Positions 1 through 11,352 of a DNA stretch of 64,000 nucleotides are shown here, in pieces. This DNA comes from Gyromitra esculenta (taxonomy: Eukaryota > Ascomycota > Pezizomycetes > Pezizales > Discinaceae), in contig JBCAML010000003.1 in the NCBI GenBank assembly GCA_038503075.1, positions 3,472,001-3,536,000 of the forward strand. Reading direction: 5' to 3'. Position 1 is the first letter of the stretch. The number at the start of each line of letters is the position of its first letter. A model generated the notes under the pieces. That model was given only the letters and a program-made list of their open reading frames with translations, was not told the origin of the DNA and did not search any database. The translations under genes and the position numbers were made by a program.

Positions 1-1717
1 TATATCAAATTTCTCGATCGCTTCCTGGTACTTTTGTTGGTCGAGCAGAAGTTCTCCATAGTAGTTGTACACATCTGGAGTTTTTTCGAAGAGCTTCATG
101 CACCTCCGGAACGTCGCCATCGAAGAAGCAACTGATCCCATCTTATATTGCGTAACACCAAGCTGGATGTGAGAGAAGATGAAGTCCTTGTCAAGGTCGA
201 TTGATTTCTGGTAGTCCTTAGCGGCTTCGGAAAATTCACCGAGGATGAAGTGAAGTTGTGCTCTATGATAGTAAATATCAGGGTCTTCGGGGTTCTGTTC
301 AAGAGCAGTGGCAAAGTCCATGGCAGCACCATCGCGATCACCTATGGCTACTGTTACTTTTTATGCCCCTTTCGAGTGCAAGGTGGTGATCTAGAAACCT
401 ACCAAGTTCCAAGAGCATGCTTGCTCGCTTGATATAGCTCTGTGTCAACTGAGGATCGATCTGGATGCTCCTGTTCAAGTCTTCCAAAGCATCTGATGGG
501 TCTCCCCTCAGATATTTAAAAGTACCCCTCCAGTTCAATGCATATGCCTCATGCTCCGTACCCAGTTCCATAGCCTTTTCAAACTCCTGTCCCGCTTCTT
601 CATATCCATCAACAGTCCTCCTTTCTACGGCCGCAAGCCCAGCCCGCAGGTGATAATCACCGGTGCCCTCCCGCAGCGAAGCCGACTCCTCAAGGCCTTG
701 TGGAGGAGGTTTCTGTCTGAAGCTCTGTAGATAGTTGGAGACAAAGGTGCACGATGGTAATTTCTTTGGCCTATCCGCTAACATCGCCTTTCCTTTCGCC
801 TCAGCAACTTTCTTCAGCAACCTCTCCACACTTTGTGCTGCGCCCTCATTCCTGAAGCCATCAATGATACAGGAAGCCGTAAAGTCGAGCAGAGCTTCGC
901 TAAAGTTTTCAAGTTGCTCGTAGGCGTGGGCTCGGCGATTAAGTGCCTTTACATATCCCGGGTCTAGTGCGATGGCCGCGGTCGTGTCTTCAACAACCTT
1001 ATCCCATTTCTCAAGAGCATTATAGCACGCTGAACGGTTGGAGAAGAAGACTGAATCGGCTTTGCAGAGGATAGCCTTGCTGTATAGTTCAATAGCTAGG
1101 TTGAAGTCTTTGTTGCCATAGGCCTTGTTGCCAGCGACTTTGAGTTTTCCGGCATAATCTTTTTTTTGCTGGATGGGAAGAAGCAAGTTAAACGACCACA
1201 CCACCGTAAGACGAAAAAAGTATAGGAAGAGATACCTCAGGTGTCAGAGTCTTCAAAATTTCTTCATCAACCTCAGGGAGAGTATCCGCTGGTTCTGGAG
1301 GTGGAGACCGAGTTTCTGAAACATATTGCAAAAAAATGGTTAGCATATCGAGCGCCAGGAATACGTCATTTCTCACAAGCCCATAAGCCCAATAAAAATA
1401 ATTACAATACAACGCCACAGTGATGAAAGGAGCAATTGAGGGATCATACCCTCTGAAACATTCACGTCCTTTGACGAAGCCTTGTCCTTTATGTCTTTCC
1501 GTCGGTCCTTCCTTGTCTTTCCTCCCTTGCTAGACTCTCCCGACTGCGATAAGTAGTATATCCCACCAGCCCCAGCAACCACCACAACAGCACCAATAGT
1601 GTAGACGACGGCCTTGTTTTCCGAAGCATATGTTGTCAGACGAGTCCACAGTGAAGAGTCTGGTGGATTCAGGCCAACCGAGCGGACGCCAGCCGAAGGG
1701 AGGGGAGGGGTCGACAT
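1..1717 (-). CDS. TOM70: Mitochondrial import receptor Tom70 (5' part; 3' end off window)
   Basis: Outer-membrane receptor that takes hydrophobic preproteins with their Hsp70/Hsp90 chaperones and passes them to the TOM pore. Exons read on the minus strand: 1717-1450, 1315-1236, 1168-403, 341-<1. They join in frame and give 485 residues before the window edge; full-length Tom70 is about 610-640 aa. Residues 37-56 ([20 protein letters not shown]) form the single N-terminal anchor, followed by a Lys/Arg/Ser linker. TPR repeats start near residue 120 ([17 protein letters not shown]) and continue through typical Tom70 sequence ([31 protein letters not shown]). The start ATG follows a short 5' leader and has no in-frame competitor. 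Identification rests on the anchor, the TPR series and the characteristic Tom70 wording. Confidence 0.95.
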
Positions 1718-3401
1718 TATTGGGTGCGAGAAACGAGGGAAAGAGAAGGGATGGCTAGGTGGGAGGGGAAGTTGATGCAGGTGAAGATGCTACGGCAGAG
1801 GGGATGGAGATGACGGCGGCTGGTGGCAGCGATGGAGACGCTGTGAGGGAGCAGATGGATGAATGGACAGATGGTAGATGGAGGGGAACAGGAGGGAAAC
1901 AGACGATGGAGACTCGATTGATGGTACGTGCACGGGTGTTTCGCAGTCTATGATGCGTTGCTTCCTTGCCCACTGTTTTTTTTCTCCGCAGCGGCGCGGC
2001 GCACGCAAAACTCGATCAACCCCTCGCCTCAACACTTCGGCCAAAACACCCCGCCAGGAGAAGACCCTCCCTCGGCGCTGACTGCCCGCGCTGTTGGGGT
2101 TCCTGGAACCCCGCTGTTTCCCTGCTATCTGCTGCGTCCCCCTGCTTTCGCGACTTCGCTTCTCCTTCCCCACCTTCTTTTCATACTGCCCCCATCATTC
2201 ATTCCTGGGTGCTGTGCTTCTCCCTGTTTCCTTCGTGTTCGGTGGGTGCACCACGATAGGTTATCACCAGACCCCTCCTGCCTTCCTGGTCACAAATCGA
2301 TCTAGCCTACGGTATCTACATGTACCCTGTGCAGGATCCAGACAAGCTTCAGCTTGGATCAAAATCATTTTATTGCGCCTCACGTGAACCCTGGTGTCGC
2401 TCATGGGAGAACGTGCAGAAAAAAAAAGTGTGCATAAATACATGTATGATATTGGAATAGGCATTCGTATGGGGTCGGAGTTCAGCCTGGGGGGAGAGAG
2501 GCAGGTCACCAGTGTTCAGACATGCTGGTAGATATCGCCGCCTGACTCCATCTCAGGTTCCTGCAAAGCCCTGCGGATTTCCCGGTCGTTAAACATATAT
2601 CACAATCAAGCATCGATCTCTTGCTTTTTGAAAAAAATATTATCAGCTGTTCCAGTGACTATAAACGCGTCCTGCATAGACGGGAATAGCCTTTTTTAAA
2701 GCCGGATGTCCGCGTCCACGGTTTTTTTATTTTTTTTGAAAGTCCCCCAAACCATGCGGGCAATGATCCGGACGTTTAGCCATGGCTTCTGTGTACCCGA
2801 GATCTTCCAAAATTTGGACTTCAAGACCTTCAGTTGCGAATCTGCAAATGTCCCTGCTTTTTTTCCAGATTTATGATCATTTCTCTGTATCACCATGGAA
2901 ACCGTCATCTGAGGAGTCTTGGGATACTGCCGACGATCGCCAGGATAAGGTATCGCCATGATAAGGGATTATGCAAGGTTATTCAAGTCCTCAGCATATC
3001 CATCAGGCGTTGATACTGGATTTTCATCTCGATTCTTCGATCCAACGGTATAGGAAGCGTGCCACGCTGCACCAGGAACTATATTTACATATAATCATAG
3101 CGATTCAGGTTGACGGATGCTTTCGAGAAAACACTTGTTGAAATTTCTCTAGGACTTTTAGAGCCAGAGACTTAATTTTATAAAGCAAACCTGGGTACAG
3201 GGTAAAAATTTTAATAAATCACGTAAATGCCCAATACCAAAAACTGGGGATAAATCATTAGCACTGCGCTTGAGGCCCAATACCCAGGATCACGTTTTTT
3301 CGTGAACCTCAGTGCAACAGTAAGTGTATCACCATCCGTCCATCCGTCCATCCCATCTTTTCTCAACCCCACCACAAATCCCTTCCCCCATCCACACAAT
3401 C
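1718..3401. other. Intergenic, TOM70/SOM1 divergent region
   Basis: This 1.7-kb spacer separates two divergently transcribed mitochondrial genes. The TOM70 side (about 1740-2300) is GC-rich and open in several frames on both strands without family resemblance, as expected of a leader or promoter. The rest is AT-rich with poly-T runs (about 2620-2740). I see no tRNA, repeat or further gene. Confidence 0.5.
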
Positions 3402-3724
3402 ATGGGTATCCCCACAGCGATCTTCCCCTCATCTCAACTTCCGCAGCGTGTTCAAACAGATGTGCGTACAGGCCACCGCCGCAAGATCCTCATCGAAGAC
3501 CTTTCCAAATGCCCACTAGTTGAAATGCTGCAGTGGGACTGTCAAGTTGAGGGCGAGGAGATACGGTGCTGGCCTATTGAGAGGTTATTTCGGAAGTAGG
3601 TTTCTCCTCTATTTTCACTTTCTAGGTGTGGATTCTATGGATTAGGGTGTTGATGGGGGGAACTTGATGGGTTAGGTGTAAGGATGTCACGGTGGAAGTC
3701 ACGGCGGTAGAAGTGCGGCGGTAG
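3402..3724 (+). CDS. SOM1: Som1, subunit of the mitochondrial inner-membrane peptidase complex
   Basis: Small intermembrane-space partner of the Imp1/Imp2 inner membrane peptidase, needed for processing a subset of exported mitochondrial proteins. Exon 1 is 3402-3595 and exon 2 is 3676-3724; the 80-nt intron starts GTAGGT and ends GGTTAG. The joined protein is 80 aa. It carries the family signature: cysteines at 37, 47, 56 and 66 in the setting CPLVEMLQWDC, then IRCWPIERLFRKC, then a short acidic/valine tail. Yeast Som1 has the same order (Leu-Val-Gln-Trp-Glu-Cys, then Arg-Leu-Phe before the last Cys). A 30-nt intron ending at 3625 would also splice in frame but is implausibly short and gives a poorer C-terminus. 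The gene is too short and too split to stand out as an ORF. Confidence 0.85.
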
Positions 3725-4328
3725 ATAGGTAAGAACGGGGAAATAAGAGAGGCTCTTGTATTTCCTACAGAGGTTGTATTACAACGTGGCTATCAGAGCC
3801 TCAGCGAATTTAAAGCCCGCAGCAAAAGTTTTGTTCCTATTCCTGCTAAATCAGCCTTGCGGAGAGCTTCTGAGACATAAGACGCACGCTGCATAGTGCC
3901 AAGAGACATATATTGGTATGTAGTCACGTGATAAAGTCACGTCCACCAGCCCTCGCGTTTTCCACTGGCTTTTCGTTTTGAAAATCCATCTTTAACCCAA
4001 AGGAATTTTGGTGAATAATTGGTACCTCTTTAGAGGAATGTGTGATACTGATTAGCTAGTCTTGACACTCTGCTTACCATAGGTAGGAGTCCTGGACGAT
4101 AGAGGGTTGGGTAATAGTACAGCAGCGGCGCCATGCTGTGCTGCCTGTAGCAGGTAAGAAATACATATACACAGGAATCTAGCGAGAAAAGCAATGCAGC
4201 CCCCCAAACAAACCCAGTAGCCAGAATGAAAATAAGAGAAAATAAGAGAAAACGCTCTGCGCCGCAATTAAAAGATGAATGCGCAAGGAAAGGAAAAACG
4301 AGGAAGAAACTGTAATTCGATCTGTAAA
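3725..4328. other. Intergenic between convergent SOM1 and TAF8
   Basis: Shared 3' region of two convergent genes, mixed composition. No recognisable gene, RNA or repeat beyond short direct repeats at the end of SOM1 (CACGG-type triplets around 3690-3720). Confidence 0.4.
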
Positions 4329-5372
4329 TTAAACACCCGCCGCGGTAGTAGCCCGCCTTCTTTTCGCGTTCGATGATCCCTTTCTCCAAAACTGGCTGTC
4401 TGCATTCACGATAACCTCCAAGTATCCCGCCTCCCCCTCCCCCTCCACAGCCTTTCCTTTACTGATTCCTCTCACGTCCCCAGGTACAACACCATTCGGT
4501 TTCCCCAGTTTCTCCCCTGACGCATGAAGCCCTTCAAAGGCCTTCATCCAAGCCTCGTCACGTGATTTCCTCTTATTCCCCATCGCCGCGTTCCCCTGAG
4601 ACTTTTCAAGGTCCTTGCTCGCTGCCGACACTGCGAGTAGCTTCCGCAACGCGTTTTCTGCCAACCGCGCCTCCTCTGTAGCCCGTTCCCTAATCATCCG
4701 TGGCTCTGTCGGACGCTCCGTAAACACTGGTGTCGCCATATACGTATGTCTGCTCGGAAACGGCGGTAGATGGTCATAAACATATCTCCTTTTATCCCTC
4801 TCCCCACCCTCCAACTCCAGCCCTAGCAGCGCCGAAAGATCCGGCGTTGGAGGTGGGGGCGGCGACGGGGGCGGCGGAACAAGAATATGTGTTTTCGAAG
4901 GAACCCGCTTCAGTTCATCTTCAAGTGACAACAACGGGATATGTGAGTGCGCAAGCATATCTTGGAAATCCAAGACCGTAGGCCGCGTCCGTCGTTGGGC
5001 GTGCGCAAACACCTGTATTGTGTGGAGCATCTGAAGGTAGTCTACTCATCGCCGTACACGTAAGCAAAACAACGCCCCACGGTGCACAGAGCCTGGGTTA
5101 ATTTGGCGCAGGTCCTTACAATCTTCAGCTAGCCGTCGCAGCCTTTCTTGCGCGACAGCTGTCGCCCCGTCGAACCCCACAGACTTCATGACCACCGCGA
5201 TGCTCTGGTTTAGTAGACCGGCGACCATTTCGGCGGGGAGAACAGCTGGCGCATCATCGTACCGTGGGGGCTCTGGGACAATATCTCTTCGCCGCCGTTT
5301 GAGGGGACGGGGATTGGAATCAAGGGCGGATGAGTCTATAGTGAGGTTAGGGGGAGGCCTAGCGGTCGCCAT
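4329..5372 (-). CDS. TAF8: TFIID subunit 8 (TAF8)
   Basis: Component of the general transcription factor TFIID; its histone fold pairs with that of TAF10. Exons 5372-5120 and 5041-4329 are joined across a 78-nt intron (GTAAGG...GAGTAG) to give 321 aa. Residues about 44-115 form the bromodomain-associated histone fold (LPAEMVAGLLNQSIAVVMKS, then EDYYLQMLHTIQVFAHAQRR across the splice junction). After a Pro-rich linker comes the TAF8 C-terminal motif LPPFPSRHTYMATPVFTERP and a helix of the type RERATEEARLAENALRKL. The open frame extends upstream to 5573, but that part is unlike the family, so I chose the ATG at 5372. The gene diverges from COX9. Confidence 0.9.
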
Positions 5373-5863
5373 ATTTTTTTTCTTCCCAAGAGCGCGGTCG
5401 GGGGGGCAGAGGGGGGAGGTGTTTTGCTTGTTAGTGGGGATGGGGGGGTCGCAGATAGGAGGTTGATGACGCGGGCTAGCGATGGAATGGGGGCTCGAGA
5501 TGGAAGTTTGGTTGTCGCGGGAGCGGACGTGGTCGGCGAATGGGTGTTGCTGTGCCGGGAGAACGAAGAGCAAAGATGGTCCGTCCGGATGGGGAAACGC
5601 CGCAGAACGTTACGTGACCCGCCAAGCATCGCCAGATTCCCGGTCCAGAGCGCTGATCCGACCTCGCCTGATTCCAGTCTCTTCATCTTCAAACCGTCCG
5701 TCCGCTTCCCCTCCGCCCCAGCTCCCTGCTTCTCATCAACTGTAGGTTAACCTCCCTGCTCCATTCGAATCTAAATCCAAAACAAAATAATAATAATACT
5801 GTTTCTGACGATAAGCCCACAGGATAAACCAACTCTACCCCACTCTCCACTCATCAATTAAAA
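5373..5863. promoter_or_regulatory. Divergent promoter region TAF8 / COX9
   Basis: A 491-bp spacer between two divergently transcribed start codons, so both promoters must lie here. It is GC-rich on the TAF8 side and changes to an AT-rich leader (about 5770-5863) before COX9. No specific factor site is claimed. Confidence 0.5.
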
Positions 5864-6252
5864 ATGGCCATTGCTCCAATCGTTGGAAGACTCAGGAGGG
5901 GTCTGGTTCTTGACTTGTCTGTCGCCATGGGTCTCGGTACCTGTACGTCACCCCCTCCATAATCTTTCAATTGCTTTTGCACCATTACCCTCGGCTCGTT
6001 CGCTGACCGTCTGGCCTTAGCCATGGGATACCTTTTCTGGTACGGTAAGTAGCAAATCTATCCCGCCATCACCACCTCAGCAACCACGAACCCACGCTCA
6101 TAAAACTCGCACAGGATACCATATTCCTGCGATCCGTCAGCGCGACGCGTAAGTCCAGGCCAATAAATGACACATTTATCCGTAGAAAACTAACATCGCA
6201 AAACAGTTTCTACGCCAAGCTTGAGCAGGAGCGTATCAAGAATGCCCAGTAA
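5864..6252 (+). CDS. COX9: Cytochrome c oxidase subunit 7A (Cox9)
   Basis: Small nuclear-encoded subunit of complex IV in the mitochondrial inner membrane. Four exons, 5864-5942, 6021-6044, 6115-6148 and 6207-6252, join in frame into 60 aa. The N-terminus MAIAPIVGRLRRGLVLDLSV is the family hallmark (yeast Cox9 begins in nearly the same way). It is followed by the membrane segment GLGTSMGYLFWYGYH and the matrix/IMS tail IRQRDAFYAKLEQERIKNAQ. Exons 2 and 3 are only 24 and 34 nt long. Length and wording match fungal subunit VIIa, so identification is firm. Confidence 0.95.
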
Positions 6253-6989
6253 AAATGCCGACACCTGGGTGGATGGGTTATGGATATCCTAGTACAGGGC
6301 TGAATCGTATACGGTTAGCTTACTTGGGGATTCTGTGGTTAGATTTGTAGAAAGGATACATACTTGGCTTTTTTTTCCCTCTTCCTTTGAGATTTCATAT
6401 TTGGTTCCTTGATGGGCGCCTATGTGAGTGATAGAGGTTCCCAGGAAGTAATCACGATGCTAGTGACGATGGTGCCATCTTCTAAGGAAACGACCGATCG
6501 TTTTCGTCAACACTCTCAACATCGATTTTGCCTCTTGGTTCAAACAGCCAGAATACGATATCACCCACATGGCTGGTTTAGTAGTAGATGGAATAAATAA
6601 ACTAAATACTAGAGGACGTCGATTTTCAAGAGGAGGGGTACAATGCTTTAGACACGATGCACGGGGGTATCAATGGCCGCTCGCGAAACAAAGAATACCT
6701 GATCACAGACTAGCACTCGGATTTGTTTCACGTCCCAATTTAAGCTTTGGCGCTGCTCAAACAACCAAGGCAGCGGCATCTGCTTCAACCCTCAACCCCC
6801 TCCACCTCTCCCTCCTTCATTGATCGCCTATACAATAGAAGTTATTCAACCCCCCACCGTCAGCCCTAACGCTAACCATAGTACGACTGTATCATCTAGC
6901 TACTATTTCTTAAATAAGACATCTAACAGCACCGTTTCACACCTTTTCTCCACCGCTATTACAAACACCACAGCCATCCCCCAGAAACC
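6253..6989. other. Intergenic downstream of COX9
   Basis: COX9 3' region and spacer. Frames 6409-6600, 6569-6823 and 6820-7260 are open but overlap each other in different phases and resemble no family. A C-rich, CT-rich stretch (about 6780-6990) looks like a promoter or leader. Confidence 0.35.
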
Positions 6990-7406
6990 ATGTTCGCTGT
7001 GGATCTACCAGGTTACTATCTTGACGGTGGTGCATTCTCTGTCGACTTATCTCGAAATCAGGAGCAAGGAAATCTATCTGCTTCTAACACTTTATTATTT
7101 GTGGGAGTCAATGGAGAACTGCAGAGTATTATACAGTTTCAGTACACATCAAAACCATTTAAGGTTTATCACTATCGATACGAGATTCACTTATTCGACA
7201 CGCAGTCAAACGAACATAGGAGAGGATCATTCCATGATAACTACAAGATTCATAACCTAACCATTCTCAGAAATTTAAAATCACGAGACTGTTTCTCGTG
7301 TCAATCGGATAGACTCACACCATATGTTGGTGCCGCGGACTTCTCGCACGCTTTATCTACATCGCATTTTCCCTACAATTCACTCACCTGCTTTGCCCTT
7401 AACTAA
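6990..7406 (+). CDS. Possible small protein of unknown function
   Basis: An open frame of 138 codons preceded by a pyrimidine- and CACC-rich tract resembling a fungal 5' leader, with ATG in the context AAACCATGTTC. The translation starts MFAVDLPGYYLDGGAFSVDL and ends with six cysteine-poor, Ser/Thr-rich turns. There is no signal peptide, membrane segment or motif I recognise, and an overlapping frame of similar length (6820-7260) weakens the case. It may be a chance ORF or a fragment of a decayed element. Confidence 0.2.
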   Translation: MFAVDLPGYYLDGGAFSVDLSRNQEQGNLSASNTLLFVGVNGELQSIIQFQYTSKPFKVYHYRYEIHLFDTQSNEHRRGSFHDNYKIHNLTILRNLKSRDCFSCQSDRLTPYVGAADFSHALSTSHFPYNSLTCFALN

Positions 7407-7974
7407 TATAACTTTTCGACAGCAAAACTAAAGGATTCACGGCGGAGTGAGAAAGCTTTCTAGTAAGACCTAGCAGTAAAGTAGATCGAACCTCGAGATT
7501 CCTTCCCTATTTGAATCCAGGCAGGATACATGCAATCAGCTTTAATGAAGGCTTAACTTAGCTATGAGAACTTAATTCAATCGCTCTCCAGAAAGTATAT
7601 TTGGTCGAGTAATGGTGTACATGGTATATCTCATGACCTCGTGAGATAAAATTACGGTATTAACGAAGAAACGATGACTTTCACATATCAGCTAGCACAT
7701 CACACGATTTAGCTACCGCCCTCTACGCCGTTCTCACTCGTCAAATAAAGTAGGGCAAGAGAAGTGGGAAAAACTCGAGGAACTGCACACCTTATTCCTA
7801 ACTACGACGCACCTCACGCCAATAAACAAAGTCTTAAGTCTTTTAGCTAGGGCACAAGGAGTCCAAAGATCCACCATCTATATTACAAAAGCTCACGAAT
7901 TATGCTAGTAGGTTCATACTTAAAATTCTAAATACCGCTTCACCGACTCTACAACACCACAGACCCTTCGCTCT
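7407..7974. other. Intergenic upstream of the RING gene 3' end
   Basis: AT-rich spacer and 3' region of the RING-finger gene. I see no gene, RNA or repeat. Confidence 0.35.
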
Positions 7975-8550
7975 TCACCTCGAACGCAGTCTTCCTGACC
8001 TCATACGCATCCAGGCCACCAACTTTTCCCACCTATGGACCATGAGCGAAACATTCCCAATTGCCACCACCATCTCCGCCGAGCCCGGACCTGAGGGACT
8101 TCGCACAAGCATACCGACTTCCGTAATTTCAGCACGACACCACGGACACGAAAACCAGGTCGGATAGTGTGTATCGTGCTGGACCCTACCCCACCAGAGA
8201 TTCTTCATACATTTCTTACATGAAGCATGTGTACAGCCTTTAAACTGAACGGTCATCTCCCGGCCAGATGCGCAAATGCCGCACTGCATGCTCTCAGAAG
8301 TATCATTTCCACCTTCGATAGAAGATGAATCCGATTCAACGAGAGCTGGTGATCCAGGCCGTGAGTTTTGACGAGGTTCTCTAGCACGAGCCTGGATTTC
8401 GCGGATTTCTTCCTCGGATTCACCAACACCTGGTGGAGGGGGGTCGGCCGGATTACCACCGAACCCATCAATGATACTGGGTGGAGGTGATACTGATATA
8501 ATTATAACATCATCATAATCCAAGTATTCTCGTTCTTGGCGGCCAGTCAT
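7975..8550 (-). CDS. RING-finger protein, probable E3 ubiquitin ligase
   Basis: Single-exon 191-aa protein. The eight zinc ligands of a C3HC4 RING are all present: C90, C93 (CGIC), C106, H108 (CTH), C111, C114 (CKKC), C135 and C138 (CPWC), with the Trp-rich stretch KNLWWGRV between the second and last pairs. The N-terminal 85 residues are acidic and rich in Pro/Ser/Glu (SPPPSIIDGF, SDSSSIEGG) and look disordered. The C-terminus is a short hydrophobic then Arg-rich helix. RING proteins of this form usually recruit an E2 enzyme; the substrate is unknown and no orthologue name is assigned. Confidence 0.75.
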   Translation of the reverse strand: MTGRQEREYLDYDDVIIISVSPPPSIIDGFGGNPADPPPPGVGESEEEIREIQARAREPRQNSRPGSPALVESDSSSIEGGNDTSESMQCGICASGREMTVQFKGCTHASCKKCMKNLWWGRVQHDTHYPTWFSCPWCRAEITEVGMLVRSPSGPGSAEMVVAIGNVSLMVHRWEKLVAWMRMRSGRLRSR

Positions 8551-10043
8551 GTTTTCTATGGTTTATTGCTGGTGCTTAAGTTTGTTGTTTGGATTGTGTG
8601 ATGCAGTAAAAAGCTCTTCGATGGTGCTTTTTTTTTTTTTTTTTGAAACTGTGATGTTTTGACTGCTGGCTTATATAGATTCACTTTTAGTTATCAACAT
8701 GTACTAGTTGGAGTAAAACATCCTCGAAATATTACATCTGCGTGCACATATGTGTCAAGATGTACATGCGTGTATCGTATACTCACGATCATAAGGAACG
8801 AGGCGGGCGGAGACAGAAGAATAAATCGTGCAGCCGCACCCCAACAGCCTTTGCACCCCTGGTACCTGAGAACACAACAAATCGCTAAACCAAGCTGTAA
8901 GAGAGTAATTAAAAAGAGATATGTACATATAATTATCAATATACTAGTCATACATAATATTGTAGCGTTCAGATAATTCCCTTCTAGCAAAACCATACTT
9001 TAAATCCATTAGCAGTTAGGCTTGGCAGTAGATGGTACAAAGACCTCTGGGACGCGGTTGTACTGACTGGTTGGAAAATCACTGAGGTTCCATTACAACC
9101 AGTGAACAAAAATCTCAAGATCGAACTGACAACCGAGACGATACGAACCCTGTCGCCTCGGTCAGTGATATTACAATATCCTCACGCTTTCTCGGGCCGG
9201 TCTCACCCCTTATGACCAAGATTTTACGGTAATCATCCTCAATCTCCCACTTGCATTTTGACAAGGCAAAGACTACTTTGAATACTATTTAGGCTGTATT
9301 AAAAAATTGAAATCGCCTTACAACTGCTACAATGCAACAGCGCCAACAATGAGCGCAGTGATAGTAAATCAATGGTAAATACACTCAGAAGGCTAGACAC
9401 AACACTAGAATGAAACTACATGCGTAGAGATAATATTTCTGGAAATAAATATATTTGAATATTATGGCTAGTCTACCTAAGTAAAAAAAATTAAACTTAC
9501 TTGCTTAGACGAAGCGACTATAGATCTCCCAGGCATCAAAACAGTCCCGTGTCTCCGTAACAAGAGTTCAGTGTACCTTATAGTCACTTCTCTCCTCCTG
9601 ATAATGGAGATGACAACTACTCTGAAGCGTCATATTTAACTTGATAATAGCTTCCATTTCGGAAAACTATGGAATGCATACCAGCAGCTCAGCCAGCAGC
9701 AAGCTGCGCAGGTTGGGGCTGGGCACAAGGCTATCGAGTCACCAAAAATCATTCGCTCCGTTACATACCCTTCTGCAGCTGAACTACAAGGATCTAGTCA
9801 CCATACGCGTAAATTTCTACCTGTTTTGTAATATCTTTCCTGTGCCAATTAATAACCACAGACACTATTAATTTTCGGCAATAACAACATTGGTAAGATT
9901 GCCAAGATTTTCACCAAGCCGTAAATATCCCACCAACGACGTCACAGCATTACGGAACTTCGATATCAATCACTCATCCCCTGCTTCTACTTCGCAGATG
10001 GGATTCGCCTCAAAATCTCCATCTCTTCAATAACACCAACCCT
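8551..10043. other. Intergenic between RING gene and MGR3-like gene
   Basis: 1.5 kb of AT-rich DNA between divergent starts. A 20-nt poly-T run lies just upstream of the RING start (about 8627-8644). No gene, tRNA or repeat found. Confidence 0.4.
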
Positions 10044-11352
10044 ATGTTCTCGAGAATATCCGGTTCCTTCAGACACGCTGTAAGGCCACAATGCCTACGT
10101 ACAGCCGTCTTCGCCATCCCCGCTCGACAATTCGTCCCGCGACGGCACATCTACGACGATCTTCGGAAAAGTTTCCGTGACGATATTCTTTACAGCAAAG
10201 GATGGAATAGAAACCGTACCATGGCGTTGATCGCGGTACTCTTGTGCGCTGCCCATATATATATACCTTGAATGGGGCAAACACTGACTGGCGGTCACAG
10301 CGCTGGTGCAGGTCTCACCGTTGCTTTCTGGGGCTACTCTGCCTACGCCGACTTCCTCGAACGAACTATGCACAACTACCCAAAGCCCGTGGCAGATGAG
10401 CTCCGTAGAGGTCTCTATTACGCCATGTACGATAACCCTAAAGATGCTGTTAGACATTTTCGAGTTGCGCTGGAAAAGAGCGTTGAGCTGGGAATGGACC
10501 CGTTGTCTGATGAGGTCACTGGGATTAAGATTGAGCTTGCTGGTATTCTAGAGAAATACGATTTTAAAGATAAAACTATCGCTCTGCTCGAACACGTACT
10601 CGATGAAGTAGCTGCAGGAGCAAAGGCACAACCGAATGGGCTGGAACGTACAAGGTTGCTGAAGAAAGGTGTGGGCATCGGATTGAAGCTGGGGCAACTA
10701 TATCAGGAGCTGAAAAAACCGGCGCAGGCGGAAGAGCCGTTAGTTTGGTCGGTGGAGACCATGTTGAAGGAACTACAGAGGAGGGAGAAGGAGGGGGTAA
10801 AGGTAGAGGAAGAAGGGGAATGGTTGAGTGATGAGGAAGTTGGAATGGCATTGGAGAACTTGGCAGGGTATTATGGAAGCAATAATCAACACTTTTTTGC
10901 TACACCTCTATATCTTCAAGCGCTTGACTTGTTGCCCCCTAATAGTTGTCATGCAGTGGTCTTAAGTACCCTCTCCTTACCCCCCGAGCTTCACAGATAT
11001 TAGCGTATACTGATTACTCATAGTGAACAATCTCTCCACCTCTCTCGCTCAGCAACCTATCCCCCCTAGTGCTCCCATAACTCGTGAACAGCTAATCGCT
11101 GATTCTGCCACTAAGTGGGCTCAAAAAGCACTCAAGGTTTCCGAAAATATCAAGCCACCAGATAGGACTGAAGAGTGCGATACGGGCTGTGCAGCTGCTA
11201 TGTATAACCTTGCTGAGTTTGCGGAGATGCTCAATAATCGAGAACTAGCGAAGCAGAGGTTCGGGGAGGCTTTGAGCTTAGCGAAAGGTTTGGGGCTGGA
11301 GGAGGGTATAGTTAAAGCGGAGGAAGGATTAAAGAGGTCAAGTGGGAAGTGA
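10044..11352 (+). CDS. MGR3: Mgr3-like TPR protein of the mitochondrial inner membrane
   Basis: Yeast Mgr3 is an adaptor of the i-AAA protease Yme1 in the inner membrane. Exons 10044-10243, 10301-10965 and 11024-11352 give 397 aa. The N-terminus is Arg-rich (MFSRISGSFRHAVRPQCLRT), as expected of a targeting sequence. A membrane segment around residues 60-82 is formed across the first splice junction (ALIAVLFAGAGLTVAFWGY). TPR-type helices follow (YPKPVADELRRGLYYAMYDN; AMYNLAEFAEMLNNRELAKQ near the end). The third exon joins as CHAVVLMNNLSTSLAQQP, typical of fungal homologues. The first intron needs the weak donor GTGCGC; I chose it because it alone restores frame and membrane helix. The Mgr3 name is by resemblance. 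Confidence 0.75.
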
